From: Thermotoga sp.
GTDB taxonomy: Bacteria > Thermotogota > Thermotogae > B3-G13
Direction: 5' to 3'
Assembly: GCA_003641555.1 (NCBI GenBank)
Contig: QNAT01000012.1
Location: 1 to 11,574 of the forward strand
Length of the DNA stretch: 11,574 nt
Shown here: piece by piece, positions 1 through 6,568 of the stretch
How positions within the stretch are numbered: the first letter of the stretch is position 1
Layout: every line of letters starts with the position of its first letter
Made by a program: the position numbers and the translations under genes
Notes under the pieces: model-generated
Told to the model about the DNA's origin: nothing
The model's input: only the letters and a program-made list of their open reading frames with translations
Databases searched by the model: none

Positions 1-60
1 AGGGAATACGGAATAGATGTCTTGCCTCTGGATTCGGTTAGGATCGGAAAAAGGAGGTGA
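1..60 (+). CDS. C-terminal fragment of an unidentified protein
   Basis: Frame 1 is open from the left edge of the window to a TGA at 58-60 and encodes 19 residues, including YGIDVLPLDSVRIG and ending in KRR. The composition is protein-like, and the other two + frames have stops at 14-16 and 39-41, so this is the best reading of the edge. The family is not recognisable from so few residues. The last codons, AGG AGG TGA, also form a perfect Shine-Dalgarno sequence, but no ATG, GTG or TTG follows at normal distance. The gene continues upstream of the window. Confidence 0.55.
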   Translation, partial: REYGIDVLPLDSVRIGKRR

Positions 61-76
61 AAAAGACTGGGGAAAT

Positions 77-98
77 AAATGGCATTTAAATGCCATTT
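77..98. repeat. Perfect 22-bp palindrome, possible hairpin or operator
   Basis: The sequence around the centre GGCATTTAAATGCC is self-complementary over 22 bp without a mismatch. As RNA it could form a 9-bp stem with a TTAA loop, followed by TTTT at 96-99. That would be a weak, AT-rich terminator for the gene ending at 60. The exact symmetry would equally suit a dimeric DNA-binding protein. The rest of 99-267 holds no convincing gene or RNA that I can see. Confidence 0.5.
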
Positions 99-267
99 TG
101 AGAAGGGAAGAGAATAACGTTTGGGAATTTGTCGATTTTGTCAAAAATAATGAATATTTGCTGAGATGATTTCGAAGTTTCGTTGAATTTTTGAAAAAGT
201 GCAGACGAATTTTATGGGTTTATCCTCTTTTTGGTTTCTAACTGGGATTTTGGGTTACTTAAAAATA

Positions 268-298
268 TTGACAAGAACATCTGTAGATATGCTATAAT
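268..298 (+). promoter_or_regulatory. Promoter of the tRNA-Pro/tRNA-Gly unit
   Basis: TTGACA (268-273) and TATAAT (293-298) are both exact consensus hexamers. The spacer is 19 bp, a little long, but TG at 290-291 makes an extended -10 that would compensate. The predicted transcription start is about 305, some 9 nt before tRNA-Pro, which suits a stable-RNA promoter. Confidence 0.8.
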
Positions 299-313
299 TG
301 AATTGTAAAATGA

Positions 314-386
314 CGGGGAATGGCGCAGTTGGTAGCGCACCTGCTTTGGGAGCAGGAAGTCGCTGGTTCGAGTCCAGTTTCCCCGA
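314..386 (+). tRNA. tRNA-Pro (anticodon UGG)
   Basis: A 73-nt cloverleaf. The acceptor stem CGGGGAA (314-320) pairs with TTCCCCG (379-385), with discriminator A at 386. The anticodon stem is CCTGC/GCAGG (340-344/352-356) around loop TTTGGGA, giving anticodon TGG. The T-loop GGTTCGAGTCC is present. The 3' CCA is not encoded (386 is followed by CTG), so it must be added after transcription. It is the first gene of a two-tRNA transcript. Confidence 0.96.
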
Positions 387-395
387 CTGTTTTAA

Positions 396-468
396 GCGGG
401 AGTAGCTCAGTTGGTAGAGCATTGGCCTTCCAAGTCAATGGTCGCGGGTTCGAGCCCCGTCTTCCGCT
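396..468 (+). tRNA. tRNA-Gly (anticodon UCC)
   Basis: A 73-nt cloverleaf starting 9 nt after tRNA-Pro. The acceptor stem GCGGGAG (396-402) pairs with CTTCCGC (461-467), with one G-T wobble; the discriminator is T at 468. The anticodon stem TTGGC/GTCAA (422-426/434-438) closes loop CTTCCAA, giving anticodon TCC. The T-loop GGGTTCGAGCCC is present and CCA is not encoded. A short CTTTT follows, and no strong terminator hairpin is evident. It is most likely cut from the same precursor as tRNA-Pro. Confidence 0.96.
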
Positions 469-498
469 CTTTTGATGTAGCATTGATCATCACTAATG

Positions 499-576
499 CG
501 CAGAGAATACGAAGAAATGATAAGGAAAAACTGCTTTTGCAATCTTCGAAATTCATTTTAATTGTATTTCTCTGTG
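499..576. repeat. Imperfect inverted repeat, MITE-like remnant upstream of fliF
   Basis: CGCAGAGAATAC (499-510) is the near-complement of GTATTTCTCTGTG (564-576): 11 to 12 pairs with one inserted base. Inside it AAATGA (515-520) pairs with TCATTT (553-558). The right arm read on the - strand begins CACAGAGAAA, a 10-mer also found at 5290-5299 in another spacer. The arm overlaps the place where the fliF -35 would be. Confidence 0.4.
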
Positions 577-589
577 ATTAATATGTTAT

Positions 590-595
590 TATAAT
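590..595 (+). promoter_or_regulatory. Possible -10 element of the fliF operon
   Basis: An exact TATAAT lies 34 bp before the fliF ATG. At 16-18 bp upstream there is only TTTCTCT-like sequence, inside the right arm of the inverted repeat, so a sigma-70 -35 is weak or absent. The predicted start is near 602, giving a leader of about 28 nt. The operon may instead depend on an activator. Confidence 0.4.
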
Positions 596-629
596 AAATA
601 TCAGTTGTCAGTAGAGGAGCTTTTTGGAA

Positions 630-2198
630 ATGGAATATCTTAAAAAGATGTGGACAAACATAGTGGGGTATTTTGGAGGTATATGGAAGAAACTTAACAC
701 CACTCAAAAGATAACGATATCTTCTATAGTTCTGATCACTTTTATATTCATAATAGTTCTTGCAATATACAATTCTCGCCCGGTTTACATTCCACTATTC
801 AAAGGATTGAGTGAAGAAAATGCAGGATTGGTAACTCAGAAGCTAAGTAGTATTGGGGTAAAGTACAAAGCAGGTCCGAATGGAACTATATTGATACCTC
901 AATCTGCGAATGTATACGATGTAAGAATGAAGCTTGCCTCATCAGGTGTCCTGGCAGGAACAGGGAAAGGCTTTGAGATATTTGAAAAGGCACCATTAGG
1001 AGAAACGGCATTTGAAAAACAGGTGAAGTACCAGATGGCCTTACAAAATGAACTGGAACGCAGTATAATGACACTCGATCCCATCGAATATGCAAGAGTC
1101 CATATCACTCCTACAAAATACGCATATCGTCCCTATGGAGAACAGCCTAAACCCACAGCATCTATTGTTGTGAAGGTAAAACTCGGTCAAACGTTAACCT
1201 CATCACAGGTAAAGGCAATAATGAATCTGGTCTCAGCCGCGGTTGAAAATCTCAAGCCCGAAGATGTAAGAGTTATAGATACGAAATCGCGAGATCTGAG
1301 TGCAAATATTGCTGTAACAACTGCGGGTGAAGAAGCATCCACAAAATTCGCATTGAAGCGTAAAATAGAACAATATTATGCCGGTAAGGTCCAGCACAGT
1401 TTAGAAAGAGTCTATGGTATAGATAATGTCGTGGTGCTTGCAGATGTTACATTGGATTGGCAAGCAATACAAAGCGAAGCGAAAACATATACGGCATCAA
1501 ATAAGGGAAAAGGTATACCCGTTAGTGAGCTGGTTGAATCTGAATATGCAAAGGGCTCCAGCTCCTTGCCAAAAGGGGAGGTTGGGACTCAAAGCAACAT
1601 ACCACCAGGAACTTATAAATCTCTTCAGGCGACAGGAACGGAGCTGAGCAGATCGAAAACGGTTATAAATTATGATGTTAATGAATTGTATCAGAAGATC
1701 ATAAATGATAAAAAAGGTGAGATAACACATAAAGGTATAACGGTATTCCTGAACATAGGAAATCAACCTGCGGGAGTAGCAACAGATGTATCCCTTCTCA
1801 AGAAGGCTGTTGTCACAGCAGCTGATGCTACTACTGATGATAAGGTTGAGATAATTCCTACACGTTTTAATGATACATACGAAAAGGAAGTCAAGGCCGA
1901 GATGGAAAAGATAAGGAGGAAAAAGGCTATGCAACAACTCTTAATATTACTTTCCATCGTCGGTATAGTATTTGTGATATCATTCTACTATTTATTCATG
2001 AAATGGAAGAAAATAAGAGAACAGAAGAAATTGCAAGAGATGGAACGTAAAATGAAAGAAGAGGCTGCTAAAGCTGAAGAGAAGGTCCTGACAGAAGAGG
2101 AAAGAGAATTGGTGAAGAGACAAGAAGATATAAGAAAAGCTGCACAAAAAAATCCAGAACTAGTGGCAGAACTAGTCAAGATCTGGCTTGAAAAATAG
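630..2198 (+). CDS. fliF: FliF, flagellar MS-ring protein
   Basis: FliF forms the membrane-embedded MS ring on which the flagellar rotor and export gate are assembled. The 522-residue product, near the usual family length, has a transmembrane segment at about residues 28-47, a periplasmic part with the ring-building domains (opening YIPLFKGLSEENAG), and a second transmembrane segment at about 435-456. A charged cytoplasmic tail ends NPELVAELVKIWLEK, the region that binds FliG. I start at ATG 630 because AGGAG (615-619) gives a spacing like that of its neighbours; an in-frame TTG at 624 lies too close to it. It is the first gene of fliF-G-H-I, with fliG 16 bp downstream. The assignment is firm. 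Confidence 0.96.
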   Translation: MEYLKKMWTNIVGYFGGIWKKLNTTQKITISSIVLITFIFIIVLAIYNSRPVYIPLFKGLSEENAGLVTQKLSSIGVKYKAGPNGTILIPQSANVYDVRMKLASSGVLAGTGKGFEIFEKAPLGETAFEKQVKYQMALQNELERSIMTLDPIEYARVHITPTKYAYRPYGEQPKPTASIVVKVKLGQTLTSSQVKAIMNLVSAAVENLKPEDVRVIDTKSRDLSANIAVTTAGEEASTKFALKRKIEQYYAGKVQHSLERVYGIDNVVVLADVTLDWQAIQSEAKTYTASNKGKGIPVSELVESEYAKGSSSLPKGEVGTQSNIPPGTYKSLQATGTELSRSKTVINYDVNELYQKIINDKKGEITHKGITVFLNIGNQPAGVATDVSLLKKAVVTAADATTDDKVEIIPTRFNDTYEKEVKAEMEKIRRKKAMQQLLILLSIVGIVFVISFYYLFMKWKKIREQKKLQEMERKMKEEAAKAEEKVLTEEERELVKRQEDIRKAAQKNPELVAELVKIWLEK

Positions 2199-2214
2199 TT
2201 ATGGAGGTCAAAGT

Positions 2215-3237
2215 ATGCCTGCCAATGAAGAGAAAAAAGGAAAATTATCTCCCAAGGAAAAAGCCGCCATACTTATGGTAATGCTTGGTACAGAATTATC
2301 AGCAAAGGTACTTAAAAATCTCAACGAGGAACAAATAGAACAGTTGACATTAGAAATAGCAAACCTGAGAGAAGTATCGCAGAATGAAAAACGAGAAGTC
2401 TATGAAGAATTTCACAATATGTTGGCAGCCAAGGAACTCATATCTCGGGGTGGCATAGATTACGCCAAAGAAATATTAGAAAAGGCCTTAGGTCCCGAAA
2501 GGGCGATGGAAGTGTTGAATAAATTGACTTCATCATTGCAGGTAAAACCCTTTGAATTCATAAAAAAAACCGATTCTTCACAACTTCTGAACTTCCTTCA
2601 AAATGAACATCCTCAAACCATAGCTCTCATTCTTTCATATATGGAATCGGATCAAGCATCGGAACTGTTATCATCGCTTCCAGAAGAACTGCAGCCAGAT
2701 GTTGCCAAGAGAATAGCACTTATGGATAGGACATCTCCCGAAACCATAAAAGAGGTAGAAAAGCTCCTGGAAAGAAAATTATCTACCTACACTATGCAAG
2801 ACTTCAGCATGGTTGGAGGTGTGACAGCACTTGTAGATATAATGAACAGAGTAGATAGAAGTACAGAACGTCACATATTAGAAACACTTGAAGGTGAAGA
2901 GCCAGAATTGGCTGAAGAGATCAAGAAAAAGATGTTCGTATTCGAGGATATAGTAAAACTCAGCGATAGGGATATACAATTGGTTTCCAGAGAAATAGAG
3001 ATGCATGATATGGCAGTTGCTCTGAAAGGGGCAAGTGAGGATGTTAAACAAAAAATATTCGATAACATGTCAAAGCGAGCAGTTGGGCTTTTACAGGAAG
3101 AAATGGAGTTTATGGGCCCTGTTAGAGTTAGAGATGTAGAAGAGGCACAGCAGAAGATTGTTGCTGTGATAAGGAGATTGGAAGAAGCTGGTGAGATAGT
3201 CATATCCCGTGGCGGAGGTGAAGAACTCATTGTATGA
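2215..3237 (+). CDS. fliG: FliG, flagellar motor switch protein
   Basis: FliG sits on the cytoplasmic face of the MS ring, binds FliF, FliM and the stator, and carries the torque-generating surface. The 340-residue product matches the family length. The N-terminal domain (about 10-100) binds FliF. EHPQ at 131-134 is the FliM-binding signature of the middle domain. A VGGV linker lies near 200-203, MFVF at 240-243, and the C-terminal charged helix around DRDIQLVSREIEMHD (251-265) is the stator-facing region. The start at ATG 2215 is set by GGAGGT at 2203-2208. An upstream TTG at 2188 would overlap fliF and put that ribosome binding site inside the gene. Its stop overlaps the start of fliH by 8 nt. 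Confidence 0.97.
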   Translation: MPANEEKKGKLSPKEKAAILMVMLGTELSAKVLKNLNEEQIEQLTLEIANLREVSQNEKREVYEEFHNMLAAKELISRGGIDYAKEILEKALGPERAMEVLNKLTSSLQVKPFEFIKKTDSSQLLNFLQNEHPQTIALILSYMESDQASELLSSLPEELQPDVAKRIALMDRTSPETIKEVEKLLERKLSTYTMQDFSMVGGVTALVDIMNRVDRSTERHILETLEGEEPELAEEIKKKMFVFEDIVKLSDRDIQLVSREIEMHDMAVALKGASEDVKQKIFDNMSKRAVGLLQEEMEFMGPVRVRDVEEAQQKIVAVIRRLEEAGEIVISRGGGEELIV

Positions 3238-3949
3238 ACACATAATAAGGCGACCTCCTGTGTTAAAGGATAACCCTAAGATAATAGGCGAAGAAAAAGA
3301 AAAGGAAAGTGAAAGAAGAATAGAAGTAGATCCCCAGAAAATAGTGGCAAAAGCCAGGATTGAATCTCAAAAGATACTGGCAGAAGCAGAGAAAAAGAAA
3401 GAAGAGGTTTTGGAGCAGTTGAAGGCAGAAAAAACGAAAGTATCAGAGGAATTAAAACGGCTAAAGGAGGAAGCACAAAAGGAAGGTTATCAAGTTGGAT
3501 ATAAAGAGGGTGTGGTCAAATCTCAAAAGCGATTTGATGATGCAATAAATGATCTGTTAAAAGTCATAACCGAGATACAGAACTCGAGAGAAAGTTTACT
3601 TTCTTCTGTAAAGGATGAAATCTTACACATAATAAAAATAATAACTCAAAAGGTGATAAAGAAAGATATCGAAAAAGATAATGATTTCATAAAGAGAAAT
3701 CTCGAAGCAGCTGTAAAATTGGTGGGGAATAAAAAGAAGGTTACTTTGAGGTTAAACCCTATTGATTTCGAGATCGTAGATAAAGATCATATCTACGCTC
3801 TTCTTTCCTCTGTTGATCAGGTAGAGATCAGATATGATCCTGCGCTTTCTCGAGGAGATTGCATTTTAGAAACAAGCTTTGGTACCATAGATGCACGCGT
3901 GGATTCACAAATAGATGCTCTTTTCGAAACGTTGGGAGAAGGAGAATGA
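3230..3949 (+). CDS. fliH: FliH, regulator of the flagellar export ATPase
   Basis: FliH binds the N-terminus of FliI as a dimer, restrains its ATPase and docks it to the export gate. The 239-residue product is highly charged and helical. Residues about 25-100 look like coiled coil and contain A82-xxx-G86-xxx-G90-xxx-G94-xxx-S98, the repeated GxxxG pattern characteristic of FliH. The C-terminal part resembles the V/F-type ATPase peripheral stalk fold. I choose TTG at 3230 because GGAGGTGA (3214-3221) ends 8 nt before it; a GTG at 3209 would precede that site. The start overlaps the fliG stop, and the gene ends in an ATGA overlap with fliI, so translational coupling on both sides is likely. Confidence 0.9.
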   Translation: MYEHIIRRPPVLKDNPKIIGEEKEKESERRIEVDPQKIVAKARIESQKILAEAEKKKEEVLEQLKAEKTKVSEELKRLKEEAQKEGYQVGYKEGVVKSQKRFDDAINDLLKVITEIQNSRESLLSSVKDEILHIIKIITQKVIKKDIEKDNDFIKRNLEAAVKLVGNKKKVTLRLNPIDFEIVDKDHIYALLSSVDQVEIRYDPALSRGDCILETSFGTIDARVDSQIDALFETLGEGE

Positions 3950-5271
3950 CTTCTAAATTACAATCTTATTTGAAGTCCTGTGTGAACAAGATCGATAACG
4001 TACAACCTATTCGAGTGAATGGTAGAGTAAATCAGGTTGTGGGACTTACTATAGAATCTGAGGGCCCTGAAGTTTTTATAAATGAAGTTTGCAAGGTTAA
4101 ACCTAAGAATTCCGATAAAAACATCATTTCAGAAGTTGTGGGTTTCAGGGATACCCGAGTCGTCTTGATGCCACTCGATGATATGAGTGGTATAGGGCCG
4201 GAAGCCGAGGTCCTGAGAAGTGGCAAATATCTTCAGGTGAGAGTTGGGGAGGAACTTCGCGGAAGGGTATTGAATGGTTTAGGTAACCCTTTAGATGATA
4301 AACCTCCTATATCCTCCAAATTGAAGTATCCTGTATACAATTCCCCTCCAAATCCTTTGAAGAGAAAAAGGATAAAAGAACCAGTATATGTTGGGGTCAG
4401 AGCAATGGATGGCTTTCTAACACTTGGTAAGGGACAGCGTATAGGTATATTTTCTGGTAGTGGTGTTGGCAAGTCTACCTTACTCGGTATGATAGCCAGA
4501 AATACAACTGCAAATATAAATGTGATAGCATTGATAGGTGAAAGAGGAAGAGAAGTCAGGGATTTCATAGAAAGAGATCTGGGGGAGGAAGGTTTGAAGA
4601 GGTCTGTGGTTGTGGTAGCCACATCAGATCAACCTGCACTTGTAAGATTGAAAGGAGCCTTCGTAGCCACTACAATAGCAGAATATTTCCGAGATCTGGG
4701 CTATGATGTGATGTTAATGATGGATTCTATAACGAGATTCGCTATGGCGCAGAGAGAAGTGGGACTTGCTGTTGGAGAACCACCTGCAACCCGAGGTTAT
4801 ACACCTTCTGTCTATGCCCTGCTGCCCAAATTACTCGAACGTGCAGGTACTTCAGAAAAAGGTTCCATAACTGGTATATACACCACACTGGTAGAAGCCG
4901 ATGACATGAATGAACCTATAAGTGATGCCGTTCGTGCTATATTAGATGGACATATAGTTTTATCCCGGCAGCTTGCTTCTAATAATCATTATCCACCTAT
5001 AGATGTCCTTCAAAGCGTAAGCAGAGTAATGCCAGACGTTACAGAACAGAATCATAGAGATATTGCTAAAAGATTGTTAGACCTCATCTCTACCTATAAC
5101 AATGCAAAAGATCTGATAGACATAGGGGCTTACGTTGACGGGAGCGATCCGAAGATAGATGAGGCAAAATCTAAGATCGATGATATAAATGCTTTCCTGC
5201 AGCAGGATGTCTGGGAAAAGAGTTCATTTGAAGAAACCATATCACGAATGGAGGAGATAACGAACAAATAA
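3946..5271 (+). CDS. fliI: FliI, flagellum-specific export ATPase
   Basis: FliI is the cytoplasmic ATPase that energises delivery of flagellar proteins to the type III export gate. The 441-residue product has an N-terminal beta-barrel part, Walker A GSGVGKST at 171-178, IGERGRE at 198-204 with the likely catalytic glutamate, Walker B DVMLMMD at 254-260, and ATRGYTPSVYALLPKLLERAG, typical of flagellar and type III ATPases rather than F1 beta. The start is the ATG of an ATGA overlap with fliH, preceded by GGAGAAGGAG. A longer open frame from 3859 has no support. It is the last gene of the operon here; the usual partner fliJ does not follow. Confidence 0.97.
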   Translation: MTSKLQSYLKSCVNKIDNVQPIRVNGRVNQVVGLTIESEGPEVFINEVCKVKPKNSDKNIISEVVGFRDTRVVLMPLDDMSGIGPEAEVLRSGKYLQVRVGEELRGRVLNGLGNPLDDKPPISSKLKYPVYNSPPNPLKRKRIKEPVYVGVRAMDGFLTLGKGQRIGIFSGSGVGKSTLLGMIARNTTANINVIALIGERGREVRDFIERDLGEEGLKRSVVVVATSDQPALVRLKGAFVATTIAEYFRDLGYDVMLMMDSITRFAMAQREVGLAVGEPPATRGYTPSVYALLPKLLERAGTSEKGSITGIYTTLVEADDMNEPISDAVRAILDGHIVLSRQLASNNHYPPIDVLQSVSRVMPDVTEQNHRDIAKRLLDLISTYNNAKDLIDIGAYVDGSDPKIDEAKSKIDDINAFLQQDVWEKSSFEETISRMEEITNK

Positions 5272-5278
5272 AAGTCAT

Positions 5279-5379
5279 CACCACAAAGCCACAGAGAAAC
5301 CTCGTATTGAGCAGTATAGTATAAATGAAATTGGTCCACGAAGACCGTTGAGGTTTTGACTTTTTCTTTGGTTCGGTTG
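5279..5379. repeat. Degenerate inverted element in the fliI-glycosyltransferase spacer
   Basis: The left end reads CCACAAAGCCACAGAGAAAC. The right end, GACTTTTTCTTTGGTTCGGTT, reads on the - strand as a poorly conserved copy of it (about 10 of 15 aligned positions by eye). Inside, AAACCTC (5297-5303) pairs with GAGGTTT (5350-5356), and GGTC/GACC (5333-5336/5343-5346) forms a small inner hairpin. CACAGAGAAA at 5290-5299 is shared with the element upstream of fliF. Nothing else is recognisable in 5272-5400. Confidence 0.25.
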
Positions 5380-5400
5380 ACTTGTATCAAGACAAGAGAA

Positions 5401-5490
5401 ATGAACATGAATTGGTGGCTCAAAAGTAAGTTGGCATTTTACAGGGTTACTCCCGAACTTTCTAAACAGTTATTTTTATGGTATGATTAA
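5401..5490 (+). CDS. Possible small protein of 29 aa upstream of the glycosyltransferase
   Basis: An ATG at 5401 (or 5407) opens a 29-residue frame ending at TAA 5488-5490. The peptide contains NWWLKSKLAFYRVTPELSK and ends FLWYD; it is rich in aromatic and basic residues and could be an amphipathic or membrane-associated peptide. The ribosome binding site is poor (only AAGAGA nearby). Its stop is 4 nt before the ATG at 5495 of the glycosyltransferase, which itself lacks a Shine-Dalgarno, so coupled translation would explain both. An open frame this short may be chance. No family is recognised. Confidence 0.3.
   Translation: MNMNWWLKSKLAFYRVTPELSKQLFLWYD
5479..5487 (+). promoter_or_regulatory. 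Possible extended -10 promoter of the glycosyltransferase gene
   Basis: TGGTATGAT fits the extended -10 pattern TGn-TATAAT with one mismatch. A weak -35 (TTTCTA, 5459-5464) lies at 17-bp spacing. The predicted transcription start is 5494-5495, exactly at an in-frame ATG, so the message could be leaderless. The same bases encode the last codons of the possible small ORF, so the resemblance may be incidental. Confidence 0.3.
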
Positions 5491-5494
5491 ACTT

Positions 5495-6532
5495 ATGAAG
5501 ATTTTTCACGATAACACAGTTAATATACTATCAACAGCACTTGATTTCAAAGGCCAGGGTGTAGGGTCAGCGACGGAAGACACTATACATATGATAAAGA
5601 ACTTCTTACCCTATGAAGTGCGTGTGAATTCCAAAGAACCTTGTGCTATTATACATGCCCATACCCCAAACGTAGGTTTCTTATTCAACATCTTGAAAAA
5701 TAGAAAGAAAAGTGGCATAGTAATATCGGCACATATAATCCCGGATTCTTTAAAAGAAAGTCTGATACTTGCCCCTTTGTGGGTGCGCGGTTTCCAAATA
5801 TACCTTGTGGAATTTTACAATCTTGCAGATAGAATTATAGCTGTGAGTCCAGAAGTAAAAAAGGAACTTAAACGATTGGGCGTGAAACCCAGAATAGAAG
5901 TGGTGCCGAATTTCGTATCTTCTTCCATATTTTACCCGGGAACTCTCGAAAAGAAAATGAAGTTACGCGAGAAGTACAGCATAGGAAAAGATGAATTCGT
6001 GGCAATAGGTGTAGGACAGGTTCAACCCAGAAAGGGAATAAAAGAATTCGTTGAAACTGCTAAATTCTTACCAGATGTGAAATTTCTATGGATAGGAAAC
6101 ATGCCCTTTGGAACTGCAACTCAGGGATATAGAAAAATGAAAGATATTATGAGAAAACATCCTTCCAATGTTATGTTTCTCAATTATATCCCACGTGAAA
6201 AATTAAGAGAGTTGTATGTACTCTCGGACCTATTCTTCTTTCCATCACATCAAGAGACATTCGGGCTTGTTATCATTGAAGCTGCAATGTGTGGTTTGCC
6301 TTTATTGCTCAAAGATTTAACTGTTTACAGAGATATATTCCATGATGCCTATTTGAAAGGAACTACACCTCAGGAGTATGCTGAAGTGATAGAAAAATTC
6401 AAACGGGATAAAGAAGATTTGATGTCCTATAGAAAAAAGGCAGTGGATTTAGCCAAAAACTACGATGAACGAAATGTGGCAAAACATCTTTTCGAAGTTT
6501 ACAAAAAAGTAAGAGAAGAAAAGGGAGTATGA
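5495..6532 (+). CDS. GT-B fold glycosyltransferase, GT4 type (possibly glycolipid synthesis)
   Basis: A retaining glycosyltransferase that should move a sugar from a nucleotide-sugar to an unknown acceptor at the cytoplasmic membrane face. The 345 residues show an N-terminal acceptor domain with the QGVGSAT loop (21-27) and HAHTPN (54-59), then the nucleotide-sugar domain with GVGQVQPRKGI (172-182). HQETFGLVIIEAAMCG contains the E-x7-E signature (E254, E262). LKDLTVYRDIF (272-282) reminds me of diacylglycerol glucosyltransferases of this family, so membrane glycolipid synthesis is a reasonable guess only. Starts at 5495 (chosen, MKIFHDN) and 5483 are both possible; neither has a Shine-Dalgarno. 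It converges with the - strand propeller gene, 36 bp away with no obvious terminator between. Confidence 0.85.
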   Translation: MKIFHDNTVNILSTALDFKGQGVGSATEDTIHMIKNFLPYEVRVNSKEPCAIIHAHTPNVGFLFNILKNRKKSGIVISAHIIPDSLKESLILAPLWVRGFQIYLVEFYNLADRIIAVSPEVKKELKRLGVKPRIEVVPNFVSSSIFYPGTLEKKMKLREKYSIGKDEFVAIGVGQVQPRKGIKEFVETAKFLPDVKFLWIGNMPFGTATQGYRKMKDIMRKHPSNVMFLNYIPREKLRELYVLSDLFFFPSHQETFGLVIIEAAMCGLPLLLKDLTVYRDIFHDAYLKGTTPQEYAEVIEKFKRDKEDLMSYRKKAVDLAKNYDERNVAKHLFEVYKKVREEKGV

Positions 6533-6568
6533 TCTCCAAATTTGACGTGCAGAGCAAGAACTCCATTC

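Noticed and set aside
46..60. Programmed -1 frameshift at GGAAAAAGG
   Set aside because: The run is A AAA AGG rather than a good A AAA AAG heptamer, no clear stimulatory structure follows at the right place, and the -1 frame gives only a short extension.
214..297. 27-codon hydrophobic ORF before the tRNA genes
   Set aside because: It has no ribosome binding site and its 3' half is the consensus tRNA promoter.
292..483. 63-codon - strand ORF across the tRNA pair
   Set aside because: It is the antisense of tRNA-Pro and tRNA-Gly. Peptides such as SGRRGSNPRPLTWKANALP and GETGLEPATSCSQSRCATN are well-known false proteins from tRNA genes.
2188..2214. Upstream TTG start for fliG
   Set aside because: It overlaps fliF and would place the strong GGAGGT at 2203-2208 inside the gene. 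ATG 2215 has ideal spacing and fits the family N-terminus.
3859..3945. Longer N-terminus for fliI
   Set aside because: The extra 29 residues come from the overlapping fliH frame and have no family resemblance. The ATGA overlap at 3946 with its ribosome binding site is the better start.
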